Shown: one piece after another, positions 1 through 8,643 of the stretch
How positions within the stretch are numbered: position 1 is the stretch's first letter
Layout of the letters: each line of letters starts with the position of its first letter
NCBI GenBank assembly: GCA_024343425.1
Contig: BRLC01000025.1
Location: forward strand, 186,001 to 250,000
Direction: 5' to 3'
From: Rhizobiaceae bacterium MnEN-MB40S
GTDB taxonomy: Bacteria > Pseudomonadota > Alphaproteobacteria > Rhizobiales > Rhizobiaceae
Length of the DNA: 64,000 nt
The notes under the pieces: model-generated
Told to the model about the DNA's origin: nothing
The model's input: only the letters and a program-made list of their open reading frames with translations
Databases searched by the model: none
Made by a program: the position numbers and the translations under genes

Positions 1-132
1 ACCCTCTATGAGCCCGGCCTTCGCTCGGTTCTGAAGAAGGGCGGCTTCCTGACCCGCGACAGCCGCGTTGTGGAACGCAAGAAGTACGGCCGGGCAAAGG
101 CTCGCCGCTCCTTCCAGTTCTCCAAGCGCTGA
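1..132 (+). CDS. rpsI: 30S ribosomal protein S9, C-terminal part
   Basis: The first 43 codons in view read as the C-terminal end of ribosomal protein S9 and stop with TGA at 130-132. The typical S9 tail is plain: [15 protein letters not shown] sequence, then [20 protein letters not shown] and a final SKR. This basic tail reaches into the 30S P site and contacts tRNA. The start lies upstream of the window, where rplM is normally the partner gene. A strong hairpin terminator follows directly. Confidence 0.97.
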   Translation, partial: TLYEPGLRSVLKKGGFLTRDSRVVERKKYGRAKARRSFQFSKR

Positions 133-159
133 TCGACAGCCTTTTTACCGACGTTCGAA

Positions 160-186
160 CGCCCGCAGCGATGCGGGCGTTTTTGT
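160..186 (+). terminator. Rho-independent terminator of the rpsI transcript
   Basis: An 8-bp GC-rich stem (CGCCCGCA / TGCGGGCG) with a GCGA tetraloop is followed at once by TTTTT and further T residues. It lies 28 bp after the rpsI stop, as expected for the end of an rplM-rpsI operon. Confidence 0.9.
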
Positions 187-268
187 TTGTCGGCACTGAT
201 CCCGGATAGTATCGGTTTATGCGTCATCGTGATGACGCGGCAGGGCCAAGGAGATCTGGACGGGCATC

Positions 269-455
269 ATGATTATTCTCGCTAAAATCGTCGTGACGTC
301 GCTGATGGCCCTCGGGTTTTCATGGCTAAGGGAGCGCGTAAGCCGGCGAATTGCTGGCGTATTCGCAGGTCTTCCGCTCGGCATCGCCGTCAGTCTATCT
401 TGCGGTCATCGCGTTGGTCGTCTTGAAACAAACGTACAGGCAGGCCGTTGCATAG
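269..455 (+). pseudogene. remnant of a small integral membrane protein gene
   Basis: From ATG 269, preceded by a GGAG-like site near 250, about 45 codons encode a hydrophobic segment, a basic loop (WLRERVSRRIAG) and the start of a second segment (VFAGLPLG). The frame then loses membrane character. In the +1 frame, from about 393 to the TAG at 453-455, a new hydrophobic stretch with a basic end appears (VYLAVIALVVLKQTYRQAVA). The simplest reading is a multi-span membrane protein that lost its middle by an internal deletion that also shifted the frame. The family is not certain. The alternative is a short real protein in the first frame. Confidence 0.4.
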
Positions 456-548
456 CGTCTGCTCTTCCGATTCCCAAAGCCGGATCGGTTGACACTCATG
501 TTCGACCACGGAAGACACGCTGTCCGATATTCCCGCTCAGGAGACACC

Positions 549-1217
549 ATGAACGTTTCAGAAGCCCTTGCGACGCGTATCAGCTGCCGCGCCTTCAGAC
601 CGGACCCTGTCGACAGCGAGACGGTGCGCGCCATCATCGACGGCGCCCGCTTCGCTCCGTCGGGCGGCAATCTGCAGCCCTGGAGTCTCTTCGCCGTCTC
701 GGGAGCTCCCCTCGCCCGTATTTTCGATGATGTTCGGGCGAAGATGTCCGATACGCCACGCGGTGAAACGCCCGAATACAACGTCTATCCGCCTGACCTG
801 AAGGAGCCGTATGCAGCCCGACGGTTCAAATGCGGCGAGGATCTCTACGCCTCGATCGGGATCAAACGAGACGACAAGCCCGGACGCATCCGCCAGTTTC
901 GGCGCAATTTCGAAATGTTCGGAGCGCCCGTCGGGCTCTTCGTCTACATCGACCGGACGATGGGACCGCCGCAATGGTCGGACGTCGGCATGTTCCTGCA
1001 AAGCGTCATGTTGCTGGCCCGAGAGCATGGCCTTCACACATGCGCGCAGGAAGCCTGGGCGCAATGGCATACGACGATCGACGAACATCTGAAACCGCCA
1101 GCCGAATGGATGCTGTTTTGTGGCATCGCGCTCGGCTACATGGACGAAGATCATCCGATCAACACGCTGCGAACCGAGCGTGAGCCGGTCGAAGAGATCG
1201 TCACATTTCTGAGTTGA
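549..1217 (+). CDS. nitroreductase family protein
   Basis: A 222-residue flavoprotein of the nitroreductase superfamily, expected to bind FMN and to reduce nitro- or quinone-type substrates with NAD(P)H in the cytosol. The N-terminal FMN phosphate motif is visible (ATRISCRAFRPDPV, about residues 8-21), as are the APSGGNLQPW loop near residue 36-45 and the C-terminal GIALGY segment. Length fits the family. The frame stays open upstream to 489, but ATG 549 has an AGGAG site five bases ahead and starts exactly where homologues do. The physiological substrate cannot be read from sequence. It stands alone, convergent with the peroxidase gene. Confidence 0.88.
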   Translation: MNVSEALATRISCRAFRPDPVDSETVRAIIDGARFAPSGGNLQPWSLFAVSGAPLARIFDDVRAKMSDTPRGETPEYNVYPPDLKEPYAARRFKCGEDLYASIGIKRDDKPGRIRQFRRNFEMFGAPVGLFVYIDRTMGPPQWSDVGMFLQSVMLLAREHGLHTCAQEAWAQWHTTIDEHLKPPAEWMLFCGIALGYMDEDHPINTLRTEREPVEEIVTFLS

Positions 1218-1229
1218 TGAGAGAATGCT

Positions 1230-2429
1230 CTATTCATTCAGCAAGTGTTCGAAGCGCGCATCGGTAAGCGTCTTCAGGAATGCGACGAGGGCATCGATAT
1301 CCTCTTCTGACAGCGGCAGGCCCGTTTCAAGCTCCGCGCGTGACAGGCTGTGCGTAAATTCCGGCTCGCCCCAGGCCACGCCGGTTTCCGGATTGATCTG
1401 GTAGGCCGGATCGTCGGTGAGATAGCGGTTATAGAACAGCACGGTGGTTCTAAGATCGTTTAACACGCCATTGTGCATATAGGGCCCGGTCACCGCCACA
1501 TTGCGCAGCGTCGGAACCTTGATCTTTCCGGCTTCCGCGGGATCATCAACGCCTGCGTTGGCGAGCAGGCCGAGATCCGCCCTGACATCGCCGCCGCCGT
1601 TGGCCTTGCGCACAGCTTTGTTCACCGGCGCGCCGACATTGTGGTATTCGTAATTGGAGAAAGTCTCTTCCAGCTCTGCCGGCCCGTTGCGCAACCGGTG
1701 ACAGAGCGCGCAATTGGTCAATCCTTCGGCGAAGAACAGCACCCGCCCCCTCTCCTCCTCCGGCGTGAGCGTCGCTTCGCCAGCCAGGAACCGGTCGTAG
1801 CGGGAATCGAACGGGCGAAAAAAGTCAGAACGCTCGAAAGCTGCGATGCTTGCGACCAGGGCGTCGTAGGCCGTGTCGGTATCCTCGAAGACGGCCTCTC
1901 CGTAATGTTTTCGGAACGCCGCGACATAACCCTGGTTTTCCCGGACTCTTTCAACGACCGCGCGCTTTTCGAGCATTCCCATCTCGGCCGGATTGAGCAA
2001 GGGCGTCACCGCCTGTTCCTCCAGTGTGGCGGCGCGCCCATCCAGAAAGAAACCGCCCCTGTAGCGTCCCGTCTCGGCTTTGTGAAAAGCGGGAATGAAG
2101 CCGACATAGCCTATGGACGGCGCATTTCTGTCGCCCAGCGATAACCCGTCGTCGCCCAGAGAGACAGCGCGTGAAACGCCGGCGCCCGCCCCATTGTCGC
2201 GCATATCGACAAAGCCGTGATCCGGCGCGTGACAGGTGGCGCAGGATTGTGTGCGGTTCATCGAGAGATTGCGGTCGTGATACAGCAGTGCGCCCAGTTC
2301 CTCGACCGTGTCATGGGACGGTTCGATGGCGCCGGCCGGCAGACAGAAGGCAATCAGAAACGTTCCGCAAGCCAGGATATTTCCGATCAGATTCACAAAC
2401 ACGATTTGGCCGCGCATCCCGTTGGACAT
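1230..2429 (-). CDS. di-haem cytochrome c peroxidase (CcpA/MauG family)
   Basis: A 399-residue periplasmic protein with an N-terminal hydrophobic signal (about residues 10-34, ending near PAGA). It has two CXXCH haem-c sites: CATCH at 63-67 in the peroxidatic domain and CALCH near residue 240 in the electron-transfer domain. The GPYMHNG segment near 320 is typical of the family. Bacterial cytochrome c peroxidases reduce H2O2 with electrons from small c cytochromes; MauG-type relatives oxidise protein residues instead. No methylamine dehydrogenase genes are nearby, so a peroxidase role is more likely. It is divergent from argC. Confidence 0.9.
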   Translation of the reverse strand: MSNGMRGQIVFVNLIGNILACGTFLIAFCLPAGAIEPSHDTVEELGALLYHDRNLSMNRTQSCATCHAPDHGFVDMRDNGAGAGVSRAVSLGDDGLSLGDRNAPSIGYVGFIPAFHKAETGRYRGGFFLDGRAATLEEQAVTPLLNPAEMGMLEKRAVVERVRENQGYVAAFRKHYGEAVFEDTDTAYDALVASIAAFERSDFFRPFDSRYDRFLAGEATLTPEEERGRVLFFAEGLTNCALCHRLRNGPAELEETFSNYEYHNVGAPVNKAVRKANGGGDVRADLGLLANAGVDDPAEAGKIKVPTLRNVAVTGPYMHNGVLNDLRTTVLFYNRYLTDDPAYQINPETGVAWGEPEFTHSLSRAELETGLPLSEEDIDALVAFLKTLTDARFEHLLNE

Positions 2430-2503
2430 GGTTTACAAGCTATACTATATAGCGCGGCGGAACTTTGACACTGCGCATTGCGCATTAACCGGATACCAGG
2501 GAC

Positions 2504-3436
2504 ATGAAACCGAAGATATTCATCGATGGCGAACACGGAACGACCGGCTTGCAGATCCGCACGCGCCTGGCCGACCGTCGCGACATCGATGTCCTGTCCA
2601 TTCCGGTTGAAGAGCGGCGTAACGAACAGATGCGGACAGATCTGCTCAACGAAGCGGACATCGCCATTCTGTGCCTTCCCGACGTCGCTTCGCGGCAGGC
2701 AGTCGACATGCTTGAAGGCAACAATTCAACGCGGGTGATCGATTCCAGCACCGCCTACAGGATCGATCCCGACTGGGCCTACGGCTTCGCTGAAATGGCG
2801 AAAGGCCAGGCCGAAAAAATCGGGAGCGCGCGGTTCGTCGCCAATCCGGGATGCTATCCGACAGGCGCGATCGCCTTGATCCGTCCGTTGCGGGAGGCCG
2901 GCGTTCTACCCGGCGACTATCCCGTTACCGTCAACGCGGTCTCCGGTTATACGGGCGGCGGCAAGGCGCTGATCGCACAGATGGAAGACGAAACGGCCGA
3001 TGATCATATCGCCGCGCCCCTTTTCGCCTACGGTCTTGGTCTGAACCACAAGCATGTGCCCGAGATCACGGAACACGGCCTGCTCGACGCCGCGCCGATC
3101 TTTTCGCCGAGCGTCGGTCGTTTTCCGCAGGGAATGCTGGTGCAATTGCCCCTGTTCCTCGACCGGCTGAAGGGCGCGCCGAAGCTCAGCGAAATCCATG
3201 CGCTTCTCGCCGATCACTACGCCGGACAGTCGATTGTCGAGCTTGTCCCGATGGAAGACGCTGCAAATCTCAAGCGCATCGAGGCGACGGAGCTCGCAGG
3301 CAAGAACACGATGAAGCTTTTCGTCTGCGGCAACGAAGCCACAGGACAGGTCAATCTCATCGCAATCCTGGACAATCTCGGCAAAGGCGCCTCCGGCGCC
3401 GCTGTCCAGAACATGAACCTGATGCTCGCGGCCTGA
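2504..3436 (+). CDS. argC: N-acetyl-gamma-glutamyl-phosphate reductase
   Basis: Reduces N-acetyl-glutamyl phosphate to the semialdehyde with NADPH, the third step of arginine synthesis. At 310 residues this is the short type-2 ArgC common in alphaproteobacteria. The [10 protein letters not shown] dinucleotide loop is at residues 9-18, the catalytic cysteine is C117 in [10 protein letters not shown], and [10 protein letters not shown] gives the conserved histidine region. ATG 2504 has AGGGA upstream. A location a few kb after rpsI is a familiar arrangement in rhizobia. The gene ends in a palindrome shared with convergent ctaA. Confidence 0.96.
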   Translation: MKPKIFIDGEHGTTGLQIRTRLADRRDIDVLSIPVEERRNEQMRTDLLNEADIAILCLPDVASRQAVDMLEGNNSTRVIDSSTAYRIDPDWAYGFAEMAKGQAEKIGSARFVANPGCYPTGAIALIRPLREAGVLPGDYPVTVNAVSGYTGGGKALIAQMEDETADDHIAAPLFAYGLGLNHKHVPEITEHGLLDAAPIFSPSVGRFPQGMLVQLPLFLDRLKGAPKLSEIHALLADHYAGQSIVELVPMEDAANLKRIEATELAGKNTMKLFVCGNEATGQVNLIAILDNLGKGASGAAVQNMNLMLAA

Positions 3437-3450
3437 TCAATCAGGCCGCG
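3427..3450. terminator. perfect palindrome spanning the argC and ctaA stop codons
   Basis: Ten bases (CGCGGCCTGA) are followed by TCAA and by their exact reverse complement (TCAGGCCGCG). The argC stop (TGA 3434-3436) and the ctaA stop (TCA on the plus strand, 3441-3443) each close one arm, so the hairpin can form in either transcript. There is no immediate T-tract for ctaA; argC read-through meets TTTTT at 3460-3464. It is probably a bidirectional termination or 3'-end-protecting hairpin. Confidence 0.5.
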
Positions 3451-4505
3451 GCCAGCGCATTTTTCGGATACCTGTAACTGCCGTAAAAGCCACGCCAGTG
3501 CGCGACGGCGAAGCCGAGCACCAGCAGCGCCACGGCCTGATGCGTCAGCGCCAGATACATGGGCACGACCAGCAGCAGCGTCGCGATGCCGATGATCGCC
3601 TGGATAGTCACCAATGCGAAGAGGACAACGCTCCGCCTGGCGTGGGTGGTGTCGGGCGCAGCGCGCAATGACGCAATCATGTGCCAGCCCGCCAACACCC
3701 ACAACAGATAGGCGACCATGCGATGGTCGAACTGTACGGTGAGCGCATTCTCGAACAGATTGATGAACCAGGGCTTCATGATGAACAGGCCGGACGGAAT
3801 GACCTGGCCATCCATCAGCGGCCAGGTGTTGCTGGCGAGCCCGGCTTTCAAACCGGCGACCAGCCCCCCGAGATAAATCTGCACAAGCACGAGACAGGCG
3901 ATTATTCCGGCGAAAGCGGATGAGGATGGCGCTGGCGTCTCATCATTGGAGTGCCGCCCAATGCCCCGCCAGACCCATACGATGGCGGCGAAGATGAAGC
4001 AGGCGAGAGTGAGATGCGTGGCGAGACGGTATTGACTGACGTCGATCCGGTCGACGAGGCCGGACGCCACCATCCACCAGCCGACGAAACCCTGCAAACC
4101 TCCGAGCGCCAGAATGCCGAGAAGCGGAAGTTTCAGCCTGTCCTCGACCCGCCCGGTCAGCCAGAAGAACGCAAGAGGCGCGGCAAAGAGAATTCCGACG
4201 CTGCGCGCAAGCAACCGGTGCGCCCACTCCCACCAGAAGATGAACTTGAACTCGTCCAGGCTCATCCCCTTGTTCACCTGTTCATACTCCGGGATCGCCT
4301 TGTAAAGCTCCAGTTCCTCCTGCCACTCGGCCTCGTTCAAGGGCGGGATAACGCCATGAATCGGTTTCCACTGGGTAATGGAAAGCCCGGAATCCGTCAT
4401 CCGCGTGGCTCCGCCTACGATCACGAGAGCGGTGATCGCCAGAAGGACGATGAACAGCCACCAGCGAAGCAGCCTGCGATTGTTGGGGAGAGTTCTTTCG
4501 GACAT
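3441..4505 (-). CDS. ctaA: haem A synthase (COX15/CtaA)
   Basis: Inner-membrane enzyme that oxidises the C8 methyl of haem O to the formyl group of haem A for aa3-type cytochrome oxidase. The 354 residues give about eight membrane segments. The four family histidine sites are visible: [30 protein letters not shown] and LTHQAVALL. The N-terminal [19 protein letters not shown] block is diagnostic. This is the alphaproteobacterial COX15-like class, longer than the Bacillus form. DUF2842 lies divergently upstream, a common rhizobial pairing. Confidence 0.95.
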   Translation of the reverse strand: MSERTLPNNRRLLRWWLFIVLLAITALVIVGGATRMTDSGLSITQWKPIHGVIPPLNEAEWQEELELYKAIPEYEQVNKGMSLDEFKFIFWWEWAHRLLARSVGILFAAPLAFFWLTGRVEDRLKLPLLGILALGGLQGFVGWWMVASGLVDRIDVSQYRLATHLTLACFIFAAIVWVWRGIGRHSNDETPAPSSSAFAGIIACLVLVQIYLGGLVAGLKAGLASNTWPLMDGQVIPSGLFIMKPWFINLFENALTVQFDHRMVAYLLWVLAGWHMIASLRAAPDTTHARRSVVLFALVTIQAIIGIATLLLVVPMYLALTHQAVALLVLGFAVAHWRGFYGSYRYPKNALAAA

Positions 4506-4653
4506 ATGGTCAGCAGTTGGTTGATCCAGGGCCCATTTGGCGCACTGTTCCAGCTAAAGCAAGGTGCAAACTGTCTCACCTGACCGTACGTACAGAAATG
4601 GCTTGCAGGTTTCGCCAAAACCGTTACTCCGTGCCGCAGCAACAGGACAGCCT

Positions 4654-4875
4654 ATGCCTATTCGTCTGAAAAAACTGATCGGAAGCCTGCTGATCGTCGC
4701 GCTGGCGATCATCTACGCGCTCGTAGCGACCACGATCGCAACCTACAGGCTTGCTGAATCGCCCTGGTGGATCCACCTGATCTACTTCCTGGTAAGCGGC
4801 CTCATTTGGATAATCCCCGCAATGTTCCTGATCCGGTGGATGCAGGGACGGCCGGAAGGAAACGAAAAGTCGTAA
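4654..4875 (+). CDS. DUF2842 family small membrane protein
   Basis: A 73-residue protein with two predicted membrane helices (about residues 6-28 and 39-60) joined by a short loop with ESPWWIHL, and a charged C-terminus (RWMQGRPEGNEKS). It matches the DUF2842 pattern of alphaproteobacterial proteins often found beside ctaA. The function is unknown; a link to cytochrome oxidase biogenesis is inference from location. The frame extends upstream to 4564 but is not hydrophobic there, and ATG 4654 has ACAGGACA just ahead. Confidence 0.8.
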   Translation: MPIRLKKLIGSLLIVALAIIYALVATTIATYRLAESPWWIHLIYFLVSGLIWIIPAMFLIRWMQGRPEGNEKS

Positions 4876-4940
4876 GGGCTTTCTCGGGCCGACAGGCTCT
4901 ATTTACTCCTTGCCGCTAGAATGGTTTCCAAGAGCCGACA

Positions 4941-6110
4941 ATGGCCAATGGAACCATGACCAATACGCTGAGCATTACGCAGACAGATGATATCGCGCCG
5001 CTTGAAAAGGAGTGGCGCGAACTGGAGACCCTGCCCCAGTGCAGCGTTCACCAGAGCTATCGTTGGTGCCGCGCATGGTCCGGGCGCGACAGACGGCCGC
5101 TCATCATTGTCGGGCGGTTTGCATCCGGAGAGTTTGAAGAACGAATTGCATTCGTCCTGCCGCTTTCGATCAGGAAAGCGGGTCCGCTGCGTATTGCGGG
5201 CTATGCAGGCGGCACGTTCAACAATCTGAACTTCGGCCTGTTTCATCCAGATTTCATCGCCCATGCAACGCCTGACATGATGCAAGACGTTGTGGCGCAA
5301 ATCCGCAAGATCGTGGACGGCGTCGATCTGCTGTTGCTGGAAAGACATCCGGAAACCTGGCGTGGACTTGCGCACCCCTTTGCCAACCTGCCGCGCTTCG
5401 AGAACCAGAACAGATCGTTCCAGGTTTCGCTGAACGGCGATTTCGAGATAGTGGTCAGACGCGGGAATGCGAAACGACGGCGCAAGAAATTCCGCACTTC
5501 GGCAAAGCGCCTGGAAGTCCTTGGCGGCTACGACTACGTTCAGGCGGCGACACCGGAGGAAGCTCGCGCGCTTCTTGACTGTTTCTATGAACAAAAAGCT
5601 GCCCGTTTCGAGACAAAAGGCATTCCGGATGTCTTCGCATCGCGGAGCGTTCAGGAGTTGTTCAAGGACCTCGCCGCCGGTTCGTTCGAAGAGGCGCGAA
5701 AGCCGCTCGAAATGCACGCCATACGTCTCAGGGCCGACGGCAGACCGATCGCCATCGCCGGTCTCTCAGTGAAAGACGGACACGTGATCTGCCAGTTCAG
5801 TTCGTTCGAAAGCGGCGAAACAGAGAATGCGAGTCCCGGAGACCTGCTCTTCTATCACATGATCGAAAACGCGTGCGAAAGCGGCAATGAACTCTTTGAT
5901 TTCGGTGTCGGCGACGAACAGTTCAAGCGCAACTGGTGCGACGGCGAAACGCAACTCTACGACTGTGTTGTCGCGTTGACTGCAAAGGGGCGCGCAGGCG
6001 CCGTCGCTGTCGCCGGATTGACGCATGCGAAACGCATCATCAAAGCCAATCCGCGCCTGTTCACTCTGGCGCGCAAGGCGAGAATGGCGCTGAAACGCAA
6101 GGCAGACTGA
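4941..6110 (+). CDS. GNAT/FemAB-like acyltransferase (BioF2-like, Acetyltransf_6)
   Basis: A 389-residue soluble protein with the layout of the CelD/BioF2-like acetyltransferase family: an N-terminal EKEWRELE segment with a QSYRWCRAW block near residue 40, a basic patch (NAKRRRKKFR, about 175-184), then a GNAT-fold half with ALLDCFYEQKAARF and RADGRPIAIAG, and a final ELFDFGVGDEQFKRNW near 320. Relatives acylate sugars or peptides and are frequent in polysaccharide loci. It ends 6 bp from the convergent wzz-like gene, so a role in modifying the exopolysaccharide is plausible. A second ATG at 4956 is an alternative start. Confidence 0.8.
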   Translation: MANGTMTNTLSITQTDDIAPLEKEWRELETLPQCSVHQSYRWCRAWSGRDRRPLIIVGRFASGEFEERIAFVLPLSIRKAGPLRIAGYAGGTFNNLNFGLFHPDFIAHATPDMMQDVVAQIRKIVDGVDLLLLERHPETWRGLAHPFANLPRFENQNRSFQVSLNGDFEIVVRRGNAKRRRKKFRTSAKRLEVLGGYDYVQAATPEEARALLDCFYEQKAARFETKGIPDVFASRSVQELFKDLAAGSFEEARKPLEMHAIRLRADGRPIAIAGLSVKDGHVICQFSSFESGETENASPGDLLFYHMIENACESGNELFDFGVGDEQFKRNWCDGETQLYDCVVALTAKGRAGAVAVAGLTHAKRIIKANPRLFTLARKARMALKRKAD

Positions 6111-6116
6111 GGGTAT

Positions 6117-8423
6117 TCAGGCAGCGCTGCGATCAGGCCTCTCGGGCGGCGCGCCGACGCCCGGGCTCATGACAACGAAATTGTCAAAGCCGTGAGAATG
6201 GAAATCGGTCAGAATTTCCGTCATCAAGTCCTCGTCGGGATGGACCACGGACATGATCAGCTCGATGTTCTCGTCTCCGAGCAGCCGTCGCACGCCCCGC
6301 GAGTCGGTCGGGCCGCATTCGATGACCACGATATCATAGACCTGAGACAGGGCTTCAACGATGTGCGGCAACTGACTGGAATGACTCATCGCCTGCACCG
6401 GATCGGCGGTGCCTTGCGGCATGATGTGCGCGGCAGAAAGGCGATCGCCATGGACGGCCTCCGACAGCGAACATTCTCCGACGAGCACATTGGTCACGCC
6501 TTGCAGATCGTTCTGCATCGTCATCATGCGCGTCGGACAGGCCGAACCGGTCATATCCACAAGCAGCGCCTGTTGACCATCGTTGGCGAGCATGCGCGCC
6601 AACATAACGGAGGTGGTGGATCCCCTGTCTCCCTCGGGCGAGATAATGACGGCGATCGGGGCTCCGGTTCTTCTCAGATGGCCCGCGACGCCGCTGACGC
6701 TGTATCCGCCGTTGCGCTTTTCCATGTCCGCCTTTTCAAGCTGACCGCCGGCGTCCACCGGAGCCGCAGTCGCGATGACTGGCTGCGGCTCTGGCGCCGG
6801 CATCGTTTCCGGCCAGGAATTGCGGACTGAGAGGGTCTTGGTTTCAAAAGTCCGGTCCTCTTCCGGCTCATTCACTATGGCATCAGGCGTTGCTCGCCGC
6901 TCTTCGGCGACCGCGTCTTCTGCATGTTCGGTCAAATCCACGTCGGTTACAGGCCCGTCAACGACTGTTTCCCGGCTCTCAGATTCGTCCTGCTCTTCTT
7001 CTCTCAGAGGTCTTATGCTGGATTCGCCGCGCAGGCCGTCGCCGGCAAACAGTTCACGCAGCATGATGACCATCGAGGCCAGCATGAGCGTCGCCAGGCC
7101 CGCCATGATCACTGTTGCAACGGTTTTCGGGAAATAGGGTTCCGACGGAACCAGCGCGCGGGAGATAATCCGCGCATCGGCCGGCAAGCTCGCCGGATTC
7201 ATCCGAGAATTCGCCTCGCGATATCGGCTGAGATAGGATTCCAGCAATTGACGCTGGGCCGCGGCTTCCCGCTCCAGCGCTCGCAGTTCGACCTCCCTGT
7301 CGCCTGCCTGCGCGGAAGTCTGTTTCAAGTCGTCCAGTTGACTGACGAGTTCCCGTTCCCTGACGCGGGCGACTTCCGCCTCGTTTTCGAGACTGCTGAG
7401 CACGCGCGTCGTTTCACTGCGGATCTGACGATCGATATCCTCGAGTTGGGAGCGCAGGGCCCGCATGCGCGGATGACGGTCGAGCAAGGTTGTCGACAGA
7501 TCCGCAAGATCCGACTGGACCGAAGCCCGACGGTCCTGCAGGCGCTGGATCTGCTCGGATTCGATCACATTGCTGAATGCGTCGGTCGACTGGCCTCGCT
7601 CGATCGCATTGCGCACCGTTTCCGCCCGCGCCTGCGCATTCGCTCTTTCCGCCCGAACCGCTGCAAGCTCGCTGGTGATATCGCTGAGTTGCTGGGTCAC
7701 CAGGGTTTCATTGCCGTCGACCAGGAGCAGATCAGCGTCGGCGCGGTAGCGGGCGACCTTCGCCTCGGCCTCGCGCACCCTGTCGCCGAGTTGCTGGATT
7801 TCCGGCTCCAGCCAGGCGCTTGCGTCCGCGTTGGAGACCTGCTTGGCGCCGCTCTGGATCTCCAGATAGGCGTCGGCGATCGCGTTGGCCACCTGCGCCG
7901 ACAGCTCCCGATCAACCGACCAGAACTGGATCACGATGACGCGGGAACTTGCAACCTGGTAGATCTTCAGATGCTCGCGGAAGAGTTCGACCAGCCGCTC
8001 GCCGGGCGGCGCGTCGGATGGATCGGGCTCGAGCCCGACAATGATCATGACGCGGGCTATCAACGATGGGCGGGCCGCCGCGCTGAATTCGGGATGGGAC
8101 GTAAGGTCGAGCCTCTCGGCCACCGCCCTGATCAGATCGGTCGAGCGCATGATCTCGACCTGGCTCGCAACCCCCTCCTGGTCCAGATACTGGTTTTCGA
8201 CGCCATCCAGCGGCGCGGACCGCACGGCGATCGTGTCGCGCGTCTCGATCAGGATGCGCGTTTCCGCGCGGTAACGCGACGGAATCATCGACAGCACCGA
8301 AAGCGTGATGACACAGACCAGAACGACAAGCGAAATCACGGCGGCGCGCCGGCGCCAGACAGCGGCGATCAAACGCGCTATGTCGATTTCCACATCACCG
8401 TTGCCTTCGCCATTCCGGCTCAT
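6117..8423 (-). CDS. Wzz/GumC-type polysaccharide co-polymerase with degenerate BY-kinase domain
   Basis: Inner-membrane protein of 768 residues that should set chain length and couple export in a Wzy-dependent pathway. It has a Wzz domain with helix 1 at about 27-47 and PSRYRAETRILIE at 48-60, a long coiled coil (about 205-400), helix 2 at 434-454, an acidic linker (460-560) and a C-terminal BY-kinase-like fold (about 588-755). That fold is eroded: the Walker A region reads SPEGDRGSTT without the lysine, A' reads LLVDMTG, Walker B reads VVIECG, and there is no C-terminal tyrosine cluster. It is divergent from the exporter lipoprotein gene. Confidence 0.88.
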   Translation of the reverse strand: MSRNGEGNGDVEIDIARLIAAVWRRRAAVISLVVLVCVITLSVLSMIPSRYRAETRILIETRDTIAVRSAPLDGVENQYLDQEGVASQVEIMRSTDLIRAVAERLDLTSHPEFSAAARPSLIARVMIIVGLEPDPSDAPPGERLVELFREHLKIYQVASSRVIVIQFWSVDRELSAQVANAIADAYLEIQSGAKQVSNADASAWLEPEIQQLGDRVREAEAKVARYRADADLLLVDGNETLVTQQLSDITSELAAVRAERANAQARAETVRNAIERGQSTDAFSNVIESEQIQRLQDRRASVQSDLADLSTTLLDRHPRMRALRSQLEDIDRQIRSETTRVLSSLENEAEVARVRERELVSQLDDLKQTSAQAGDREVELRALEREAAAQRQLLESYLSRYREANSRMNPASLPADARIISRALVPSEPYFPKTVATVIMAGLATLMLASMVIMLRELFAGDGLRGESSIRPLREEEQDESESRETVVDGPVTDVDLTEHAEDAVAEERRATPDAIVNEPEEDRTFETKTLSVRNSWPETMPAPEPQPVIATAAPVDAGGQLEKADMEKRNGGYSVSGVAGHLRRTGAPIAVIISPEGDRGSTTSVMLARMLANDGQQALLVDMTGSACPTRMMTMQNDLQGVTNVLVGECSLSEAVHGDRLSAAHIMPQGTADPVQAMSHSSQLPHIVEALSQVYDIVVIECGPTDSRGVRRLLGDENIELIMSVVHPDEDLMTEILTDFHSHGFDNFVVMSPGVGAPPERPDRSAA

Positions 8424-8643
8424 ACGTCAGACTCCTGCCCTGCCCATCGCAATCCGCCAAGGCTTATTTACGCGCGGGTTTGACTATATACCCTTCCGCG
8501 AAGCGTAAACGATCATGGTAACCTAACCGTTAAACAGCATCCAGCGCGCGGGGCCGCCCGCCGGAGACAGCTCAAATTAAGCCGGGGCGTTTTACCGGAC
8601 ATTAACCTTAACCGTTCGATAAAGGAGGCCGGATGGAGCACTC
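8424..8643. promoter_or_regulatory. divergent control region of the exopolysaccharide locus
   Basis: This 220-bp gap separates the two divergent polysaccharide transcripts. It contains two near-identical direct repeats, TAACCTAACCGTT at 8519-8531 and TAACCTTAACCGTT at 8603-8616, 84 bp apart. These could be binding sites of a shared regulator. A strong AAAGGAGG lies at 8621-8628. No -35/-10 pair can be assigned with confidence. Confidence 0.4.

Noticed and set aside
269..730. A 153-codon plus-strand frame as an intact gene
   Set aside because: Only the first 45 codons look like protein; the remainder runs out of membrane character and overlaps the nitroreductase gene out of frame.
6924..8483. 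A 519-codon plus-strand frame opposite the Wzz/GumC gene
   Set aside because: Shadow frame without domain features; the minus strand carries the recognised protein.
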